Below, piece after piece: positions 29,748-39,836 of a stretch of DNA of 41,838 nt; position 1 is the first letter of the stretch, and each line of letters opens with the position of its first letter. The DNA lies in IMG/VR virus record IMGVR_UViG_3300025591_000009, positions 1 through 41,838 of that record; one strand, given 5' to 3'. The stretch is from a virus. The notes beneath the pieces were generated by a model. It was not told where the DNA came from. It searched no databases and was given only the letters and a program-made list of their open reading frames with translations. A program made the position numbers and the translations under genes.

Positions 29748-31975
29748 TATCGTAGGGGAATATCGTTGCGGAGGAATGGTATAGATTCCTGCATAACTTG
29801 CAATACATTTTCAGGAACCCTCTTGTTATACTTTGGAGCCACAGCGGTGTTAGCAACATCCCAGAAGCTAGTCCAGTCAACTGGTTGTTCAAGATCCATC
29901 AGGTCTGCCACATATTTAGATGCGGCAGGAATGTATGGCTGGAAATACACTTCTGCAAATGTTTCTGCCAAACGCTCTCTTGAATGAGCAATCTTCTCAA
30001 ACTCAAACATTGATTTAACAAATGGAGCTTCCTCAACAAGCCCCAATGCAGTTTTCCAAGCACCATTACCAACCTCTTGTGCCTTTTCATACCAAGGCAT
30101 TGATTCTTCCACATGGTTCTTCCAATAACGGCTCATGGAAGCACCAATTTGCAAGCAAGCAAACAATGGGTTTTCAAGAAGGTTTCTTGGAAGTGGCTTA
30201 TCCCACCAAGGGAATTTAATCTGACCATATTCCAACTCCCCCTTTTCTTCACCAGTAAGATAAATTCCTCCAATGCTTTCTTCAAATACTGCTCCGATAG
30301 CCATCATAGTAAGGCCAGCAGATCCACGCTTTAGCTGACGCATGATAAGATCAGCCTCCTCTGGCTGTAGTGTGTCTAGCCCTTTTGCCACAGCTTTTGC
30401 CATTCTGACTGCGGCTGGAGCAGTTCCAAACGCATATTCAAATGTTTGGAAAACAATGTTTGTTGGAATCCTGACAATTGGCAATGTTTGTTTTAGCACA
30501 AATGCGGCTGTTTTACCTGCAATTTCTCCACGCTCTAGTTGCCTAATAGCACCATTGTAAATGTTAACAACTGCATTGTCGCTTTTAAAAATTGCGTCAT
30601 TTCCATATTCAAAAGCAGTCAGTTCTGCTTGTTGCTTAACTGCTTCGCTATGTGGATCTTCCCCCATACGCTCTGCCCATTTAAGGTAGCGTCCATAAGC
30701 CATGTTGTAGTTTGCAACCCTAGTTGGATTCTTAACAGCTTCGTGAAGCCTCCCCCAGAATCCCATCCAGTTTTGAGGAATGTCTGACCCCCTCCCCATT
30801 TTTAAATCAAGTGCTGATGTTTGTCCTAAGAATGTAATTTTATTAAATTCCTTTAGACCAGATATAAGACCCTTCCAATACGCATTTGTATCTTGGTATG
30901 CCTCCTCCCATCTGCCACCCTCAGTAGGAGCCATTTTTGCTATCTTGTTAATCAAAGGGATAGCCCTCAACCCATATCCAGCAGTTTCAGTTATTCCACG
31001 GGACAGAGCAACCTCAGCACTAGCGGCGGTTAGTTTGGCAAGTGATTTAGGGCCAGAAAGAATTGAAAACCTCTTCAAGTTTGTCAAGAAATCCATGCTC
31101 CTCTGCAACGGAGTCCTGTTCTCGTATTCAATCTTGGCAATAGCCTTCCTCACATTGTCCTTGAGCGTTTCCAGTCTTTTCTGCTTTTCAACTACTTCAG
31201 GTGTTTTAATCTGCTCTCTGTATTTCCTGTTTGATGTGAAATCACCAGTAGCAAGCTGTTCCTCTAGCCTTGCCGCAGAACGATCAAGGCTTGCAGAGTA
31301 GTTTTTAATAGCCGCCTCCCTCAATGATTCTTTTTTCCAAGGAGTGTCTTTAACCTGAGCTTTTAGATCAGAAATCTCCTTAATAAGAGCTTGCTCTTCG
31401 GGGCTTACTTCCTTTGGTGCCTTTTCAGCTTTTTCTTTCGGCCCTTCTTTGATAAGCCTTTCAACTTCTGCTTTCTTCTTTAAGAGTGTTTCAATTCTTC
31501 CCTGCTTCTTGATCTGATCGTTAACTTCTTTCAGCTTTTCCTGAAGCAAAGCACGGTTTTCAGTAGGTACATCAGCCCTCTTGCGGCGTTCCTCTTGAAT
31601 TCCAGCAAGCCGATTGGTTTTCTCATCAATCTGACGAAGCAGGGATTCCTCCTTCTTTGTTTCCTCATGCAGGGTCTTGATGGTGTCAAGAGCCTCGCCC
31701 TTAGACTTGAAATACTCTAGTTGCTTCTTGGATGCACGGATGTCTTTGGAATCAACCTTATCACGATAGGATTCTTTCTTCTTTTGCTTCTTTAGAGCAT
31801 CATCCTGAAGCGAGGATAGTTTCTCTTTCTCGTGCTGTTCAGCAATCTTGAGAACACGCATCGCCGCACCTAACTTCTTTCCAATATCCAGCTTGTCATC
31901 TGCAAGCTCTTTCTTGGCGGCTTCTAGGCTGGCTTTATCTTGCTGGGCAAATTTATTCGCACGAACGCAACTCAT
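29747..31975 (-). CDS. Second half of a polyvalent ejection-type protein
   Basis: 742 aa from ATG 31975 (MSCVRANKFAQQDK), with AGGAG nine bases upstream. Residues about 1-270 are coiled-coil, basic. Then comes the segment I recognise as the C-terminal part of large phage polyvalent proteins: MDFLTNLKRFSILSGPKSLA KL, then SAEVALSRGITETAGYGLRA, MAPTEGGRWEEAYQ, and NAIFKSDNAV-like helices. In other phages this seems to be the continuation of the large protein upstream. A membrane-interacting, ejected internal protein is likely. The C-terminus is unique. Confidence 0.72.
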   Translation of the reverse strand: MSCVRANKFAQQDKASLEAAKKELADDKLDIGKKLGAAMRVLKIAEQHEKEKLSSLQDDALKKQKKKESYRDKVDSKDIRASKKQLEYFKSKGEALDTIKTLHEETKKEESLLRQIDEKTNRLAGIQEERRKRADVPTENRALLQEKLKEVNDQIKKQGRIETLLKKKAEVERLIKEGPKEKAEKAPKEVSPEEQALIKEISDLKAQVKDTPWKKESLREAAIKNYSASLDRSAARLEEQLATGDFTSNRKYREQIKTPEVVEKQKRLETLKDNVRKAIAKIEYENRTPLQRSMDFLTNLKRFSILSGPKSLAKLTAASAEVALSRGITETAGYGLRAIPLINKIAKMAPTEGGRWEEAYQDTNAYWKGLISGLKEFNKITFLGQTSALDLKMGRGSDIPQNWMGFWGRLHEAVKNPTRVANYNMAYGRYLKWAERMGEDPHSEAVKQQAELTAFEYGNDAIFKSDNAVVNIYNGAIRQLERGEIAGKTAAFVLKQTLPIVRIPTNIVFQTFEYAFGTAPAAVRMAKAVAKGLDTLQPEEADLIMRQLKRGSAGLTMMAIGAVFEESIGGIYLTGEEKGELEYGQIKFPWWDKPLPRNLLENPLFACLQIGASMSRYWKNHVEESMPWYEKAQEVGNGAWKTALGLVEEAPFVKSMFEFEKIAHSRERLAETFAEVYFQPYIPAASKYVADLMDLEQPVDWTSFWDVANTAVAPKYNKRVPENVLQVMQESIPFLRNDIPLR

Positions 31976-34900
31976 AATCAAGTTCTCCTATAATTCTGTC
32001 AGCATCAATAATTGCATCGTCAATATGCCCCCTGACTTGGGACTCAAGATTGTGAACCTCAACGCTGAACCTTTCAAGGATTTTCGCTATCTGTGCTTGC
32101 TTCTCCTTTGGTGACTTCATCTTTAAAGCCTTCCTAAAAGCCCTGTTAAACAGGAATGTCTTGTCGTTGTTACGACTAATTGATCCGAGTAGGCCAGCTT
32201 GAGACTTCTGGTGGAAGGCTCCATTGCCATTAAGGATGTCCATCGTCTGTCCCTTCTCCCAATTATCCCCCATAAACCTTGAGATCCTGTCATGGACAGC
32301 ATCTGCAATCTTGTCTGGATTCTTGGTTTTAAACAGTTCCGAAAGGTTCCTAGCCATTCCCCTGACGGCAATTCCCATAGTGATGGGGTCTTGCCTGTTG
32401 TTTTTGAGCATGGTTGTAAACTTCTCGACTTCTTCCTTGGGAACCTTTTTCTCTCCTTCAAGCTCTGAAATCATGCGGCTAGAGAACTCAAGATACTCAA
32501 TAAGACCACGCATATTCTCTTTCTGCTTGGTTTTTTCCACGGCATCAAAGTATTCCTTCTCTGTTTTGTCGATGTCCTCACTAAGTTTGGTGAGGTTTTT
32601 CTTTTCCTCGTCGGTCAGTTTATCGTCTTTAAGCCCTGCACGGCGTTTTGCCGCCCTAGCCTTGGTAATGAGTGTCGGGAGCGAGTAATCGGCCTTTACG
32701 AGCATTCTCAGGAATCCTAGCGACCTTCCAGCCTCGCTATTGGTGCGGGACATGAGTTCAGATAGGTCTGCATACTCACGCTGGGCATCGTCGTATTCCT
32801 TGTCGTAGCGTTTAATGAGGCGTTCATCAGTCTCCCTAGCCAGCTTTGCCGCTATGGTGTCTCGTTTTGCCATAGCCTCTGCCACAGAATACCGAAGAAT
32901 AGAAGTTTCCACAGGAGAAAGCACCCTCACATTCCTTTTTAGTGCAGAAATAAATGATGCCGCATATCCCTCCCTGCTATTGATTTGCTCCATTGCCTCC
33001 TCCCAATGCTCACCGCTGGCAATTGCGGCTTCTTTCATAACAGGGTTTAGTCCACGGGCAATGCGGTCATCGTCAATGGCCTTCTGAGTGAATCGAACAT
33101 CCTCTGAGCTTCTGTCAAGGGACTCGTTTTTTATGTCATTTACTTCTTTGCCAGACCACATCTTTGGGAACTTAACTGCCTGATCAAGATCCCTTTTGAA
33201 GAACTCGCTGTGTGCGGCTAGAGATTCACCCTCTTTGAATAGGTTAAACCTCTCATCTTCAGAGTAATTCTTTGCATTCTTGAATGCTTTCTCAAAAGCC
33301 TTAGACCACGCTGAGTAGTTGGTTCCACCCTTGAACTCTCCTTTTGCCAAGTCTTTGTGGATCTTTGCAGAATTCACGAGATCAGCATTATGATCACGCT
33401 CGTCGAACTTTACTCCAGCCTCTGTTTTTTTCATAGCACCCGGCCCAAACTTCTGTCCTTGACCAGCCGTTTCAGGATGATCATCCAGAGACAAGTGGTT
33501 GCTATGCATTTTGAATCCAAGAGCCTTGTCAGCATCTAATTTTGCAATGTCTGCCTGACCACTAAGTCTGGCAACTTGCTCTGCCTTATCACGGCTTACG
33601 AATGCATTGGTATCGGTCTTGTATCCAAATTCAAGTCCTTCCCTCTCTTCGGGATGGGCGTATGTCTCGCTAATCTCTTTCCAAGACATACCAGATTTAA
33701 GCATGGCTTGCTTGTGAGACGCTCCATAAAAAACTTTTCCCTTGTTCTTGCCCTTGTTAGGACGGAAAGCGGCTGACAGCACACGAGTCCCCATAGGCTC
33801 AGAGGGTTTTGGCTCCCTAGGCTTACGAGCCTTTGGTTCCCCTTGTTCCTTCGGTGCTTCCTCTGGTGCTGGCTCAGGCTCAGGAGCCTTGGATTCCATG
33901 ACAGGCTCTTTGGACGGCTTTGGCTTTGCGGCTTCCGCTTTGGCGGCGGCTTTCTGCTCTGCCTTAATTTCCTTCTTTCTTGCAACAGCAAGTTTACGAG
34001 CATCATTAAGGAATTTATTCCTTACTTTGGTCTCCTGAATCAGTTTTGCATCTTCCTGATTTTGCTTCAGGAAAGCATCTACTTCCTCTGGAGTGGAAGC
34101 CTCCTCAAACGAGGCTACTTCTTTTTTACCTTCACCTTCCCGCTGTGGAGTTCCTTCTTCAACTTTGACTGTTGTTTCTGGGACAGGGGGCTTCCCTTGC
34201 TCAGGAGATACCCCACTTGTTTCTTTGACTTGCTCTTTTGTTTCACTTGGTTTTTCAGGTTGCACCTCGGCCTTAGCCTTGGTTGGTTTCTTTTTAGATT
34301 CTTGAATGGTGATCCCGTAATGAGCGGCAAGCTCCTCCACAGTCGGAACTTTCTCTAGCACAGAAAGCTCTTCGGTTTCTTCTGGTGTTAGCTCTTTCCC
34401 AGAATCACGCTTTTCAGAAAGTTCTGTATATCGTTTGTTACCGTTATAAATAATTGTATCACGGCTTGCAAACTTTGGTGCTTGCGGCTGTGGAATTGGT
34501 GGAGGCTTAGATAAAGTATCGGCAGTTTCAGGCAAATCAAACTGACTTACATATTCAGCAACTTTATCTAAATCACCTCTGTCTTTTCCAATGCCCGGAG
34601 TAAAATCATCATGACCGCCCTTAATACCAAGTAATGCCATAGGAACAACACCAACTAATTGTTTTGCGGCATCTCCAAATTTTCCAGTCAATACATTTTC
34701 AGTTATAGTCGGTGCTTTTTGCTGTTGTTTGGAAATTGCATTGTCGAGTGTAGTAGCAATTTCATTTTGTGCGGCAACAAGTCCAAATGACTGGAGGAAG
34801 CGACTTGCACCACGCTTCCATACATTTCCCAATCTTGAGGTTACGCTTAATGGAAGTGCGGCTCCAATTTCAGACTCAAAGAGAGTTTTGTAAAAAGTTC

Positions 34901-35981
34901 CAAGAGATTCTTCACCTGATTTTCCTTCAGAAATGGATTTATCCATCTCCATTTTTGCAGATGCAAGGGATGCTGGTGCAAAATCAAGCATTCCATTTAA
35001 TGCTTTTTTACCAATAACGCCAAGGTCTGCGGCTAATCCCTTTGCACCAACCGCCATTAATCCTTCTTTTGTATATTGAATTGCCTTTGCCTCTGGTAAT
35101 GCAATAAGACTTACAATATCTGGTATAAGAGATCCAATTTGATAAAGAGGGCCATTAAGCCATCCACCCCTGCCTTTTTGGGACTCTTCTAGTTTTTTAG
35201 CAGTTTCAACGCTTATTTTTTGGGCTTTTGGGATGGTATCAATAAAAGCATCAGTATATTTGTTTTTCCCAAATATTGCTTCTGCCATTTTTGCGTTAGC
35301 AATTACGCTTTGATATTGAGGCATATCCTCAATTGTATCAATACCAAGATTTACAAACTTTTCTATCCCCTGTGCAATACCAGTACCAAAAGATTTTAAA
35401 TATTGAACCCCTGCTGAATCCCCTTCGGATGGAACGGTGGGGAACGGGGCTGGCTTGGGGGCTACTTCTGCTTGCTCCCCCGCTTTTCCTTCGCTTGGAA
35501 TTGCTTGCTGGACTTCGGTTTGCGGCCCTTGGTATCTTGGGCCGACTGACATTGCTTGTTGTTTTTCAAGTGGTTCACCTCCTATCCCTAAAGCTGAATC
35601 ACCCGTGAGGGCGGTTCTAATCTTTAGACTGGCTTGGTTTTGCCCCTGAACGAGGCCGCTGTCTTGGGGACTGGATTGACCATCGGCTTGTACCCCGACT
35701 TGAGATTCTGCTTGGACTTCGCCGTTGACGGGCAATTCCGCATCACCTTGTCTGCCATCTTCTTGGTTTTTGCTGGTTTCATATACATTGTTGTCACCTC
35801 CTTTTGTTTTGTATTTTTCCTTTAGGAAAGAGTCAATTTCATTGAGGTTGTATCCATTTTCTCGTGCGTCCTTAAATCCTTGATCAAGGGATGCGAGATG
35901 GGAAAGAATATCTTCATCGCTTACTTTAGCCTCACGAGCTTTTGCAACACTCGTAGAGAACTCATTATAGTCAAAAGGCAT
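31953..35981 (-). CDS. Very large internal virion (polyvalent-type) protein
   Basis: 1342 aa from ATG 35981 (MPFDYNEFSTSVAKAREAKV); a TTG at 36008 is also open. N-terminus: short helical repeat-like region. Middle: low-complexity Pro/Glu/Lys region (about residues 560-790). Then the domain FYGASHKQAM...FGYKTDTNAFVSRDKAEQVA RLSGQ...FKMHSNHLSLDD, and further NSEAGRSLGFLRMLVKADYS LPTLITKARAAKR, both typical of large polyvalent phage proteins. It would be packed in the head and ejected. The 34.45-35.4 kb part of the gene is AT-rich, which may indicate mosaicism. Confidence 0.75.
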   Translation of the reverse strand: MPFDYNEFSTSVAKAREAKVSDEDILSHLASLDQGFKDARENGYNLNEIDSFLKEKYKTKGGDNNVYETSKNQEDGRQGDAELPVNGEVQAESQVGVQADGQSSPQDSGLVQGQNQASLKIRTALTGDSALGIGGEPLEKQQAMSVGPRYQGPQTEVQQAIPSEGKAGEQAEVAPKPAPFPTVPSEGDSAGVQYLKSFGTGIAQGIEKFVNLGIDTIEDMPQYQSVIANAKMAEAIFGKNKYTDAFIDTIPKAQKISVETAKKLEESQKGRGGWLNGPLYQIGSLIPDIVSLIALPEAKAIQYTKEGLMAVGAKGLAADLGVIGKKALNGMLDFAPASLASAKMEMDKSISEGKSGEESLGTFYKTLFESEIGAALPLSVTSRLGNVWKRGASRFLQSFGLVAAQNEIATTLDNAISKQQQKAPTITENVLTGKFGDAAKQLVGVVPMALLGIKGGHDDFTPGIGKDRGDLDKVAEYVSQFDLPETADTLSKPPPIPQPQAPKFASRDTIIYNGNKRYTELSEKRDSGKELTPEETEELSVLEKVPTVEELAAHYGITIQESKKKPTKAKAEVQPEKPSETKEQVKETSGVSPEQGKPPVPETTVKVEEGTPQREGEGKKEVASFEEASTPEEVDAFLKQNQEDAKLIQETKVRNKFLNDARKLAVARKKEIKAEQKAAAKAEAAKPKPSKEPVMESKAPEPEPAPEEAPKEQGEPKARKPREPKPSEPMGTRVLSAAFRPNKGKNKGKVFYGASHKQAMLKSGMSWKEISETYAHPEEREGLEFGYKTDTNAFVSRDKAEQVARLSGQADIAKLDADKALGFKMHSNHLSLDDHPETAGQGQKFGPGAMKKTEAGVKFDERDHNADLVNSAKIHKDLAKGEFKGGTNYSAWSKAFEKAFKNAKNYSEDERFNLFKEGESLAAHSEFFKRDLDQAVKFPKMWSGKEVNDIKNESLDRSSEDVRFTQKAIDDDRIARGLNPVMKEAAIASGEHWEEAMEQINSREGYAASFISALKRNVRVLSPVETSILRYSVAEAMAKRDTIAAKLARETDERLIKRYDKEYDDAQREYADLSELMSRTNSEAGRSLGFLRMLVKADYSLPTLITKARAAKRRAGLKDDKLTDEEKKNLTKLSEDIDKTEKEYFDAVEKTKQKENMRGLIEYLEFSSRMISELEGEKKVPKEEVEKFTTMLKNNRQDPITMGIAVRGMARNLSELFKTKNPDKIADAVHDRISRFMGDNWEKGQTMDILNGNGAFHQKSQAGLLGSISRNNDKTFLFNRAFRKALKMKSPKEKQAQIAKILERFSVEVHNLESQVRGHIDDAIIDADRIIGELDYELRSCE

Positions 35982-36015
35982 GGCATTTGATCTTATAAAA
36001 TTGAGCAAATGTCAA

Positions 36016-37383
36016 TTACTCAGTATACTCTGGAATTTGCCTCTTGTTATTAACGATAACTTCTGGCATTGGTGCTTCTGAATCTGGAGTAGGTGCGGAA
36101 GTGCTTTCAGAAGGTTTACGCTGTGTGTCAGAGGCTGAAGTAAATGGTGCGGCTTTAGACTCGCCAGCGGACTGCATGATCTCATCGGCAGGAGTTCCCA
36201 TTGACTCAGACTTGGGCGTGTATCCAGAAGGAGCCGTGGCTTCCTTAGATGATCCCATATTCAGGGGGAGATCACCCGTAACTTCCACATTCATTCCCTG
36301 TTTGGGAGCCACTCCAAACCCTCCAATCTGGGAAAGATCCAGCTTCTTGGCTGGTGCTTGTTCCATAGGTTCACTCATGCTTTGCGGCCCGAACTCAGTT
36401 TTAACACCAAGTTGCTCCATTGATGCCTGTCCCTTTCCAAGGATGCGTTGCGTGGAGGCGTTAAACTCCTCGTGCATTGACTTTTCCATAGGTGTAGACT
36501 TGAATCCCTTCTTGGTAGCATCGGTGTATTGCACCATATCTCCATTAGGATCTGGCTTAAATTTGTTAGTTTCAGGATCAACAAATCCTGTTTTTGCAGT
36601 TACACCCTTGGGATTAGGAACATTCAGCTTTGCCTGAGCATAGGTGAAAGGAAGCCCACCGCTAACAGCAGTCCAATCAGATTGCAATGCACGGGTTTCT
36701 TCAATTCTTTCCTTCGGAGTGCGAACACGCATTGCCTCCTCACGCTGTGCATCCAACTTGGACTGCTGAATCACGCTGTCAAAGTGCTTGTCCCAGATGG
36801 GAACACCATCTTCGTCCTGTTTAAGGATGTTGGGATCTCTAGGATCTCCCTTAATCTTGTTCTCCTCAAAAGTTTTAGACCAAAAATTAGCAACATCTTT
36901 GTGCTGTTTATCCAAATCTTTAACTTGTGCAACAATACCACCATTGTCTTTGTTGGCAACAATACGCAAGAAGTCAGGGTCTTTATAAAGAGCCTTCCTC
37001 TGCTCGTCATACTTCATGGAAGCTGGGTCAAGATTGTTTGAAATATAGAGCGACATAGCGGCCCTATCATTCTCTTTCTGCTCCTTTTGAGCGTCCTGAT
37101 CTGCCTTGATCCTCTCACGCTCCATGCCAATGGTTTCCATACGCAACTGATGTTGCTCCATTGCAATTTGATGTTCTTCCATGCGTTGCTGATGCTGTTG
37201 CATCTGCTGTTCCCTTTGCAACTGCATTGCCAGCTTGAAAAGCTCTAGTTTTTCAGTAAATTGTTGCTTCTCTTCCTTGCGAGTACCAGTTTCCTCAAGA
37301 AGGGCTTGAGCATAGGGAGACATACCTCCCCCTGCTCCTGCGGTGCGAGTAACAAATGATCGTGCTGAATCTTCTTGAGCCAT
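36016..37383 (-). CDS. Coiled-coil internal virion protein candidate
   Basis: 455 aa. Residues about 30-120 form a Gln/His-rich coiled coil (QREQQMQQHQQRMEEHQIAM). The middle (NFWSKTFEENKIKGDPRDPN; LQSDWTAVSGGLPFTYAQAK) is globular. The C-terminal quarter is disordered (Ser/Thr/Pro-rich). Two bases after the upstream gene and before the large ejection proteins. Probably an internal or neck protein of the head-tail region; no family recognised. Confidence 0.6.
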   Translation of the reverse strand: MAQEDSARSFVTRTAGAGGGMSPYAQALLEETGTRKEEKQQFTEKLELFKLAMQLQREQQMQQHQQRMEEHQIAMEQHQLRMETIGMERERIKADQDAQKEQKENDRAAMSLYISNNLDPASMKYDEQRKALYKDPDFLRIVANKDNGGIVAQVKDLDKQHKDVANFWSKTFEENKIKGDPRDPNILKQDEDGVPIWDKHFDSVIQQSKLDAQREEAMRVRTPKERIEETRALQSDWTAVSGGLPFTYAQAKLNVPNPKGVTAKTGFVDPETNKFKPDPNGDMVQYTDATKKGFKSTPMEKSMHEEFNASTQRILGKGQASMEQLGVKTEFGPQSMSEPMEQAPAKKLDLSQIGGFGVAPKQGMNVEVTGDLPLNMGSSKEATAPSGYTPKSESMGTPADEIMQSAGESKAAPFTSASDTQRKPSESTSAPTPDSEAPMPEVIVNNKRQIPEYTE

Positions 37384-37384
37384 A

Positions 37385-38104
37385 TTAAATTACTCCGTAT
37401 TTCTTTTTGATGGCCTGTATGTCTTTTTGCTCTGCGGCTTTCCACTTGCGTTGATCGCTAGAAGATAGTTTAGCACCAGCAAAAGGATCTTTCCCTGCGA
37501 AATCCTCTGGAGAAAACACATCACTCTTGCCAATCATAGGAGATCCACCAGCCATAGTCACTTGCTTGCGGCGTTCAATCTCAGCGGCATTTGGATTAAA
37601 TGAAGCGGATGGCATTTCCTTGCTCCTATCAATTCCAGTAAATGTGCCAGCAATACCGGGTCGCAGACCAAATCCCTGCTCAGGTTTGTCCTGAATAAGC
37701 TCTCCACTCAACCCCCTATGCTCTTGAGGGGTAACATCAACAACTCGATAAGGAGTTCCAGCGGCACTCAGTTTCCACTTGGCTCCCTTATCATCAATCT
37801 GCTTCCCCCTGCCACCAAGAAGATCAACAAGGGAAGAATAAAGATCCATAAGGCCACCAGATTCTTTGGCTCCAGCTTGATTGGCATTCTTAGCTGAATC
37901 AGCCTGAAAAGCATCCTCAGAGGAAAACCCAACTGGCTTATTCAAATAATCCTGCATTGAACCAGTTCCAGAAGCCACATTTTGAAATGATGGCGTGTAG
38001 GATTGACCCAAATCGAAAGACGATAGCTTTGCCATGTTTTGTGCAAATGGCGTGTAGGCTAGTGGATTGTTAGATCCCTGTGGAAATAAATTATCTTCTC
38101 CCAT
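37385..38104 (-). CDS. Putative structural protein near the head-tail adaptor
   Basis: 239 aa, mostly unstructured and polar (FSSEDAFQADSAKNANQAGA; LSSSDQRKWKAAEQKDIQAI), with a Gly/Leu-rich helix (GLMDLYSSLVDLLGGRGKQI). It lies between the adaptor and the coiled-coil protein, in a group with only two-base gaps. It could be a small internal core protein. No family recognised. Confidence 0.55.
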   Translation of the reverse strand: MGEDNLFPQGSNNPLAYTPFAQNMAKLSSFDLGQSYTPSFQNVASGTGSMQDYLNKPVGFSSEDAFQADSAKNANQAGAKESGGLMDLYSSLVDLLGGRGKQIDDKGAKWKLSAAGTPYRVVDVTPQEHRGLSGELIQDKPEQGFGLRPGIAGTFTGIDRSKEMPSASFNPNAAEIERRKQVTMAGGSPMIGKSDVFSPEDFAGKDPFAGAKLSSSDQRKWKAAEQKDIQAIKKKYGVI

Positions 38105-38105
38105 A

Positions 38106-38819
38106 TTAGATTAAGTTTTGAATTGCTCCGGGGGCAAATGCCTTGGTTTGAATATCAACTTGTGCCTGTTCTCCATCCTCGTAATTCATGGTTTCATCAT
38201 TCAGACATTTATAAGCCAAATCCCAATACACATTAGCTCTCTCAAGCTCATTCACATTCTCGTAGTTATAAGCCTGAACTCCATAACGATAGGCATTCCG
38301 ATTAGATGGGATGAGAAGATCGTTGTCTCCAGATAACGGCACATACCCACGCCTGACCAAACAATACATGGTGCGATTTTCAGGCACCCTTCCCACCACC
38401 CTATACCTTTGCGTGTCGGCAGTAGCACCAGATGGCAAAGCACTTGCTGGAGTTTGTCCCATGCGGATCACTTGAGTGTCCCCCACATAGGAGGCTGGCA
38501 TATAACCAATCCCTGCGTCATTCCAAGGATACCAATCACTCATCACATCCACAATATCACCAGTAATATAGGTGCTATCAATAGCCATCACCTTCAACAC
38601 GCTCTCAATTCCAGCAACAGTATCGAAGTAGTAGTTCCCACTCCCATCAACAGAAGTGGTGAAGGAATGAATGAACCGATTCCCCTTCCATTGCCCAGAG
38701 GAAATAAACCTCTCATTGACAAAATTAATGGCACTAGCAACTACTGGGTCAGAAGCCCCTTGGCTCGTAACATACGGAGCCAGAAGAGTTTTAGCCTGTG
38801 CGAAAGAAAGGGAAGCCAT
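38106..38819 (-). CDS. Head-tail adaptor (tail tubular A-like) protein
   Basis: 237 aa. N-terminal helix pattern FAQAKTLLAPYVTSQGASDP then AINFVNERFISSGQWKGNRF, a pattern of podovirus gp11-type adaptors (IN----RF--SG-WKG). Beta-rich core (YYFDTVAGIESVLKVMAIDS), then RVVGRVPENRTMYCLVRRGY and an AYRYGVQAYNYENVNELERA helix pair at the end. It would link portal and tail. Follows the small 87-aa gene. Assignment rests on pattern and position. Confidence 0.65.
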   Translation of the reverse strand: MASLSFAQAKTLLAPYVTSQGASDPVVASAINFVNERFISSGQWKGNRFIHSFTTSVDGSGNYYFDTVAGIESVLKVMAIDSTYITGDIVDVMSDWYPWNDAGIGYMPASYVGDTQVIRMGQTPASALPSGATADTQRYRVVGRVPENRTMYCLVRRGYVPLSGDNDLLIPSNRNAYRYGVQAYNYENVNELERANVYWDLAYKCLNDETMNYEDGEQAQVDIQTKAFAPGAIQNLI

Positions 38820-38861
38820 AATCAGTTACTTAACTAACAATCACCATCAGTTAAGTCAACT

Positions 38862-39125
38862 CTAATCATCGTCATCTTCCATCTCACATTCAATAGTTGG
38901 ATCATCAAACTCCCCATTAGACCAAGCCTCAATCATCCCAGTCACGGCAAACTTATTTCCAAACTGCGTCCCATGATAAGAAGTTCCTCCTTTCTCACAC
39001 TCCCTAGAAAGCATAATCACCCCCACATCAAAATGCTCGGAAGCAATAGCCCTTATCTTATTGATGGCCTCATCAATACGCTCAAACTCTCCGTCATCTT
39101 CTGGGTATGGCTGGGCGGTGAGCAT
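38862..39125 (-). CDS. Small acidic protein, unknown function
   Basis: 87 aa, with an N-terminal region rich in acidic residues (YPEDDGEFERIDEAINKIRA) and a C-terminus ending in MEDDDD. The middle (HFDVGVIMLSRECEKGGTSY) may be a beta hairpin. A GCAGGG before the ATG could be a weak Shine-Dalgarno. It separates the sugar enzymes from the adaptor. No family recognised. Confidence 0.6.
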   Translation of the reverse strand: MLTAQPYPEDDGEFERIDEAINKIRAIASEHFDVGVIMLSRECEKGGTSYHGTQFGNKFAVTGMIEAWSNGEFDDPTIECEMEDDDD

Positions 39126-39149
39126 CCCTGCTTTTTAATACACAAGCCT

Positions 39150-39836
39150 TTAATCCGCAAGGATTCTCTCAATCTCCTGCCTCTTATCGTCGGTTAGACC
39201 ATCCCAACTCCTATACTGCTTGCAAAAGGAAGGCCAATCCTTTGGTTCCATCCAAGCAAACGCATCCCTATGATACCGATATGCCCATTGCCCCATCGTG
39301 TTGAACTCTGAAAATTCATGCCCCAGTTGATTGCAAATCCAATCATCCACGCTCATCCCATGATTTGTAGCCATGAAAGCCCTAAACTCCCGATACAGCC
39401 ACCGAGGGAAAACAATCGGTAAACGCCTCATATACTCGTAACTATCCCTCCACCCCAACGATCTAGCCGATATATCCATCCAAGGCGATACACAGCCATC
39501 CTCACGCAAATAAACAGGCTTCCCATCCAAGAACAGATCCATAGGACTCACATCCTTCGCCAAAATACAATCCGAGTCCATGTGCATCACATACTCGTTC
39601 TTACAGAACTCGTCGGCATGGAGCTTGGTAATCTGCTGATCCATATACCCATCTTTGGCCTTCGGCTCAATAAGATGCACCTCCCCATCAACCTTTGGCA
39701 ATAACCCAATATCAGAGGCAGGAATAGCAATGTGAACCTTCCCAAATCCATGAGCATACTTCTCAACCGATCTCAAAGACAATTCCAACCAGTTAAAGTC
39801 TTGAGAATAGGATCGGTAAAAGATGTCTACATTCAT
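39150..39836 (-). CDS. Glycosyltransferase (DUF6492-like)
   Basis: 228 aa from ATG 39836; a TTG at 39848 also open. N-terminus MNVDIFYRSYSQDFNWLELS LRSVEKYAHGFG, then FCKNEYVMHMDSDCILAKDV with the DxD (Asp-Ser-Asp) metal motif, PVYLREDG, and a C-terminal aromatic region. This matches the DUF6492-type glycosyltransferases. It overlaps the FkbM gene by ATGA, so the two act together, perhaps building and capping a sugar on the virion or host surface. Confidence 0.75.
   Translation of the reverse strand: MNVDIFYRSYSQDFNWLELSLRSVEKYAHGFGKVHIAIPASDIGLLPKVDGEVHLIEPKAKDGYMDQQITKLHADEFCKNEYVMHMDSDCILAKDVSPMDLFLDGKPVYLREDGCVSPWMDISARSLGWRDSYEYMRRLPIVFPRWLYREFRAFMATNHGMSVDDWICNQLGHEFSEFNTMGQWAYRYHRDAFAWMEPKDWPSFCKQYRSWDGLTDDKRQEIERILAD

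Noticed and set aside
31953-31981. Programmed frameshift joining the giant virion protein halves.
   Set aside because: No slippery heptamer or hairpin in the short overlap, and the second gene has its own AGGAG site.
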